A stretch of DNA of 60,000 nt. Origin: Adiantum capillus-veneris. Lineage: Eukaryota; Streptophyta; Polypodiopsida; Polypodiales; Pteridaceae. This document shows positions 57,992 through 60,000 of the stretch, one piece after another. The notes beneath the pieces are model-generated. The model was given only the letters and a program-made list of their open reading frames with translations, had not been told where the DNA came from and searched no databases. Every line of letters starts with the position of its first letter. Positions within the stretch are counted from its first letter, which is position 1. The position numbers and the translations under genes are program-made. The stretch lies in the NCBI GenBank assembly GCA_014529385.2, contig CM043943.1, positions 158,616,247 through 158,676,246 on the forward strand, read 5' to 3'.

Positions 57992-58592
57992 AAAGCTTAA
58001 AATTGATTCTTTGAACAACAAATTCTTGCATGAATTTAGTCAAGGTGTCCAGATATCACCGACTGTTGAAAAGACTGTTAGGTTTGCAAATGATTTTGCA
58101 TCCACTGCCACAAGTGCGCAATCATTCACGAGTCTAAGGGACACATCAAACAGAATGATGCTAGCTTTGTATGGTACACATAATTCATATTCACACTATG
58201 TAGACCAAAAAGGGCAATTGTACAAAAAGGATCAACCAATGTTTGAACGGCCCACATACCAGCTCATCAAAGTGCGTCCTGTGATAGATCAAAAAGGATG
58301 GTTCATTTCAAAGGAAAGAATCTATTATAGCCCATTCTCTCTAGAGCTGAAGGATATCACCGGAGTGAATCCAAAATTCTATTCAGAGCCAAACTCTCTT
58401 CCATCGGAAATCAAACTTCGATGTTGTGACCAAACGAGCACATACTTTGACCAAAACAATCGTAGATATAAACAAGAGTCTAGCATCTATGATGCCTTGG
58501 GTCCTAAAACCACAGAAGCTCATATCAGAGGAGACCCATGGGATAGGCAGTATCAGGGCAAAGATAATGCTATCTACAGCTTGACTTGGTGA
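57978..58592 (+). pseudogene. Right-edge element ORF, module B
   Basis: A second copy of the module: HYVDQKGQLYKKDQP, then TYFDQNNRRYKQES, then HIRGDPWDRQYQGKDNAIYSLTW and a TGA. It is 204 codons in the listed frame and open a little further upstream. Together with module A this gives four repeat units and two closing motifs in 1.5 kb, an internal duplication older than the present lesions because the two modules have diverged strongly. Confidence 0.5.
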
Positions 58593-59197
58593 ATAATTTG
58601 TCATGTTTCACGGAGATACATAGGAAACTATGCAGAAGGTTTATAGATGACAAACATCAACAGTGCTATCCAAAGTGTACCTTCACATTCCCAAAAGGTA
58701 ATTGCAATATGGTTGCAGACAACATCCACGGAATTCTAGACATTACTCAAGGCAAGCCAGATAATAGAGAAATCATGGGTAAGGCTACATGTCAAGAAGA
58801 AATGGTTGCTACCCTTAGCATCCAAAGTCATGAAGAGCAGGTAATGTTTCAGGTAAAGTCTTCAAAGGAAATGCTTGTAGATGTCATCCTTGGACATCAA
58901 TGGTTAGACCAACACAAGGCCTACAAAGAAGATACAATGCTAATACTCTCTTTTCCAAGAGGTAGCCAACAACATTTACATGTACCGCTAATGCTAGATT
59001 CAGAGTTGCAAGACAAAGGCAAAGCTAAAGTGGAACTTCCACTGACTAGCAAAGAAGATGTGACAACATATGCCTTTACATCAAAGAACCCTCATGGATC
59101 AGCTTCTTCAAGCAAGTCAGGCTTTCAAATTTTCAAGACAATTGCTGACCCAACTAAAACCTTCAAGGAGACACCCAAAAAAGCAAAGATATTTTAG
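58586..59197 (+). pseudogene. Retropepsin-like remnant
   Basis: Contains VDVILGHQWLDQHKAYKEDTM, which aligns with HPLLLGQPWQKQYNAMIDW of the left-edge protein, followed by a linker with DKGKAKVE as there. The active-site DSG is not visible in this frame, so the catalytic part is lost or very diverged. It ends at TAG 59195-59197, after which the same frame is open again. Confidence 0.5.
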
Positions 59198-60000
59198 CCA
59201 AAGTACTCAAGAAAACAAAGGAAAGTCAAGCAAGTGTTTGTTTTGAGCAATTTAGTCAAAGTCAATGATCCGGTTTGGATTAAAGACAAGAAATCAACAC
59301 AAAAAGACAAACACATGGGATGGATAGCATCACAAATGGAGCTTAAAAGAACAGAGTACTATGGAGGTAACAGACAGATATGGGTACCAAAACTGCAGGT
59401 TAGAGCATATGAAGTAACTTCAAGACCCTCCCAATCAGGAAAGCCCACAAGGTATCAACCTCGACAATATCCTAGGATACCTAAGAAGCAGGTATACAAC
59501 AAAACAACATCAAAAGATGCTAAAGTCAACCACAACTTTTAAGAGGATACATAACAAAGACGGATCTCAAAGAATCTTTCTCTTGGACAAGGATTCTATA
59601 CAGGCTATACAAAGATTTGGCTACCAGTTAACCACAAGCCAACTGCAACTACACTAGACCTGCATGAAGATCTCAAGAGCTCAGCAAGACCTAGAGCAAA
59701 ACAAAGTCAACAATGGAGATACAATGGTCATCAAGAGATTTGGATTCCTAAGTCTTCCAATGATCCTAGTCAAAAGCCAGATGCAGATAGCCAACAAAGG
59801 CCTACAACAACATCAAAGGCTCCTATGAGCAGTCCCAAATCAAGAATCAAACAGATAATGGAGTCTTCACAGTCAAAGAAGGACAACCCAACCAACACAA
59901 ATGCAGATTCGAAAAAGATAAAACAGGTATGGCAAAAGAAACCTTCAATGCCAACTTGGTCCTTCACTAATCCTCTTTTTGAGGATTCAAGCGTACTTTT
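59198..60000 (+). pseudogene. IWxPK repeat region of the right-edge element (runs off the window)
   Basis: Same frame as the retropepsin remnant, broken by TAA at 59540 and 59552 and then open to the window end. Motifs in order: VKVNDPVWIKD, YYGGNRQIWVPK, FYTGYTKIWLPV, RYNGHQEIWIPK, IKQVWQKK. Spacing is about 30-85 residues, with disordered S/T/P/K-rich linkers. It matches the left-edge and 38-kb proteins in the order of motifs. Confidence 0.6.

Noticed and set aside
57132-60000. Endogenous pararetrovirus
   Set aside because: Knuckle and protease-like parts could suggest it, but there is no movement protein or RT in the visible part, and a relative (element A) ends in an LTR with a polypurine tract.

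Overview
This is a repeat-dominated window of a land-plant nuclear genome. The signs are Ty3/Gypsy retrotransposons with plant-type primer binding sites (tRNA-iMet and tRNA-Asp types), a chromodomain-bearing polyprotein, AT-rich intergenic DNA, CT/GT/G microsatellites and many layers of decayed elements. I see no convincing single-copy host gene, no tRNA or rRNA gene and no intact cellular operon-like unit. Lineage within plants is not decided by the sequence; a large, transposon-rich genome is implied.

Left third (1-29.8 kb) is a three-level nest. The oldest layer is a decayed, rearranged Ty3/Gypsy copy ('element 3', minus strand, about 24.45-29.84 kb). Into its 3' LTR went 'element A' (plus strand, from before the left edge to 24451), with a retropepsin-like ORF followed by repeated IW(I/V)PK peptides, a long noncoding stretch with five regularly spaced 22-bp palindromes, a long 3' ORF, a polypurine tract and a 933-bp LTR. 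Into the 3' ORF of element A went a nearly identical tandem pair of a full Ty3/Gypsy chromovirus (4714-20900, minus strand: LTR-internal-LTR-internal-LTR), flanked by a 5-bp target duplication CCATG. One copy (13944-18893) keeps a complete 1649-residue Gag-Pol; the other has lost one G in gag. The middle LTR looks like a crossover chimera of the two outer LTRs.

Middle (29.8-44.3 kb): mostly noncoding AT-rich sequence with a roughly 150-bp tandem repeat (34.2-35.7 kb), a 260-bp tandem duplication (36.34-36.86 kb), a minus-strand relative of the retropepsin/IWxPK protein (38.0-39.4 kb), an LTR-like segment with a polypurine tract (41.36-42.12 kb), and a second set of 22-bp palindromes resembling those in element A (42.8-43.95 kb).

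Right (44.3-60 kb): a 2.64-kb tandem duplication carrying a decayed Gag with an unusual zinc knuckle (44.87-50.13 kb), a transposase-like remnant (52.56-53.48 kb), the 5' LTR and tRNA-Asp-type primer site of a Tat/Athila-like element (to 54257) whose reverse transcriptase survives as a frameshifted fragment (56.04-56.62 kb), and finally a plus-strand copy of the element A-type protein family running off the right edge (57132-60000). This last copy shows two copies of a module with D-x-x-G-x-x-Y repeats, a CCHC-like knuckle, a retropepsin-like remnant and more IWxPK repeats.

The most interesting candidate for something undescribed is this family: three copies in one window (1-23.5 kb, 38-39.4 kb, 57.1-60 kb) with modular repeats I cannot assign to a known domain, no RT or integrase visible where the order would put them, an internal duplicate of the polypurine tract, palindrome arrays, and a large 3' ORF. 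It may be a non-autonomous retroelement lineage. That is inference from order and motifs only.
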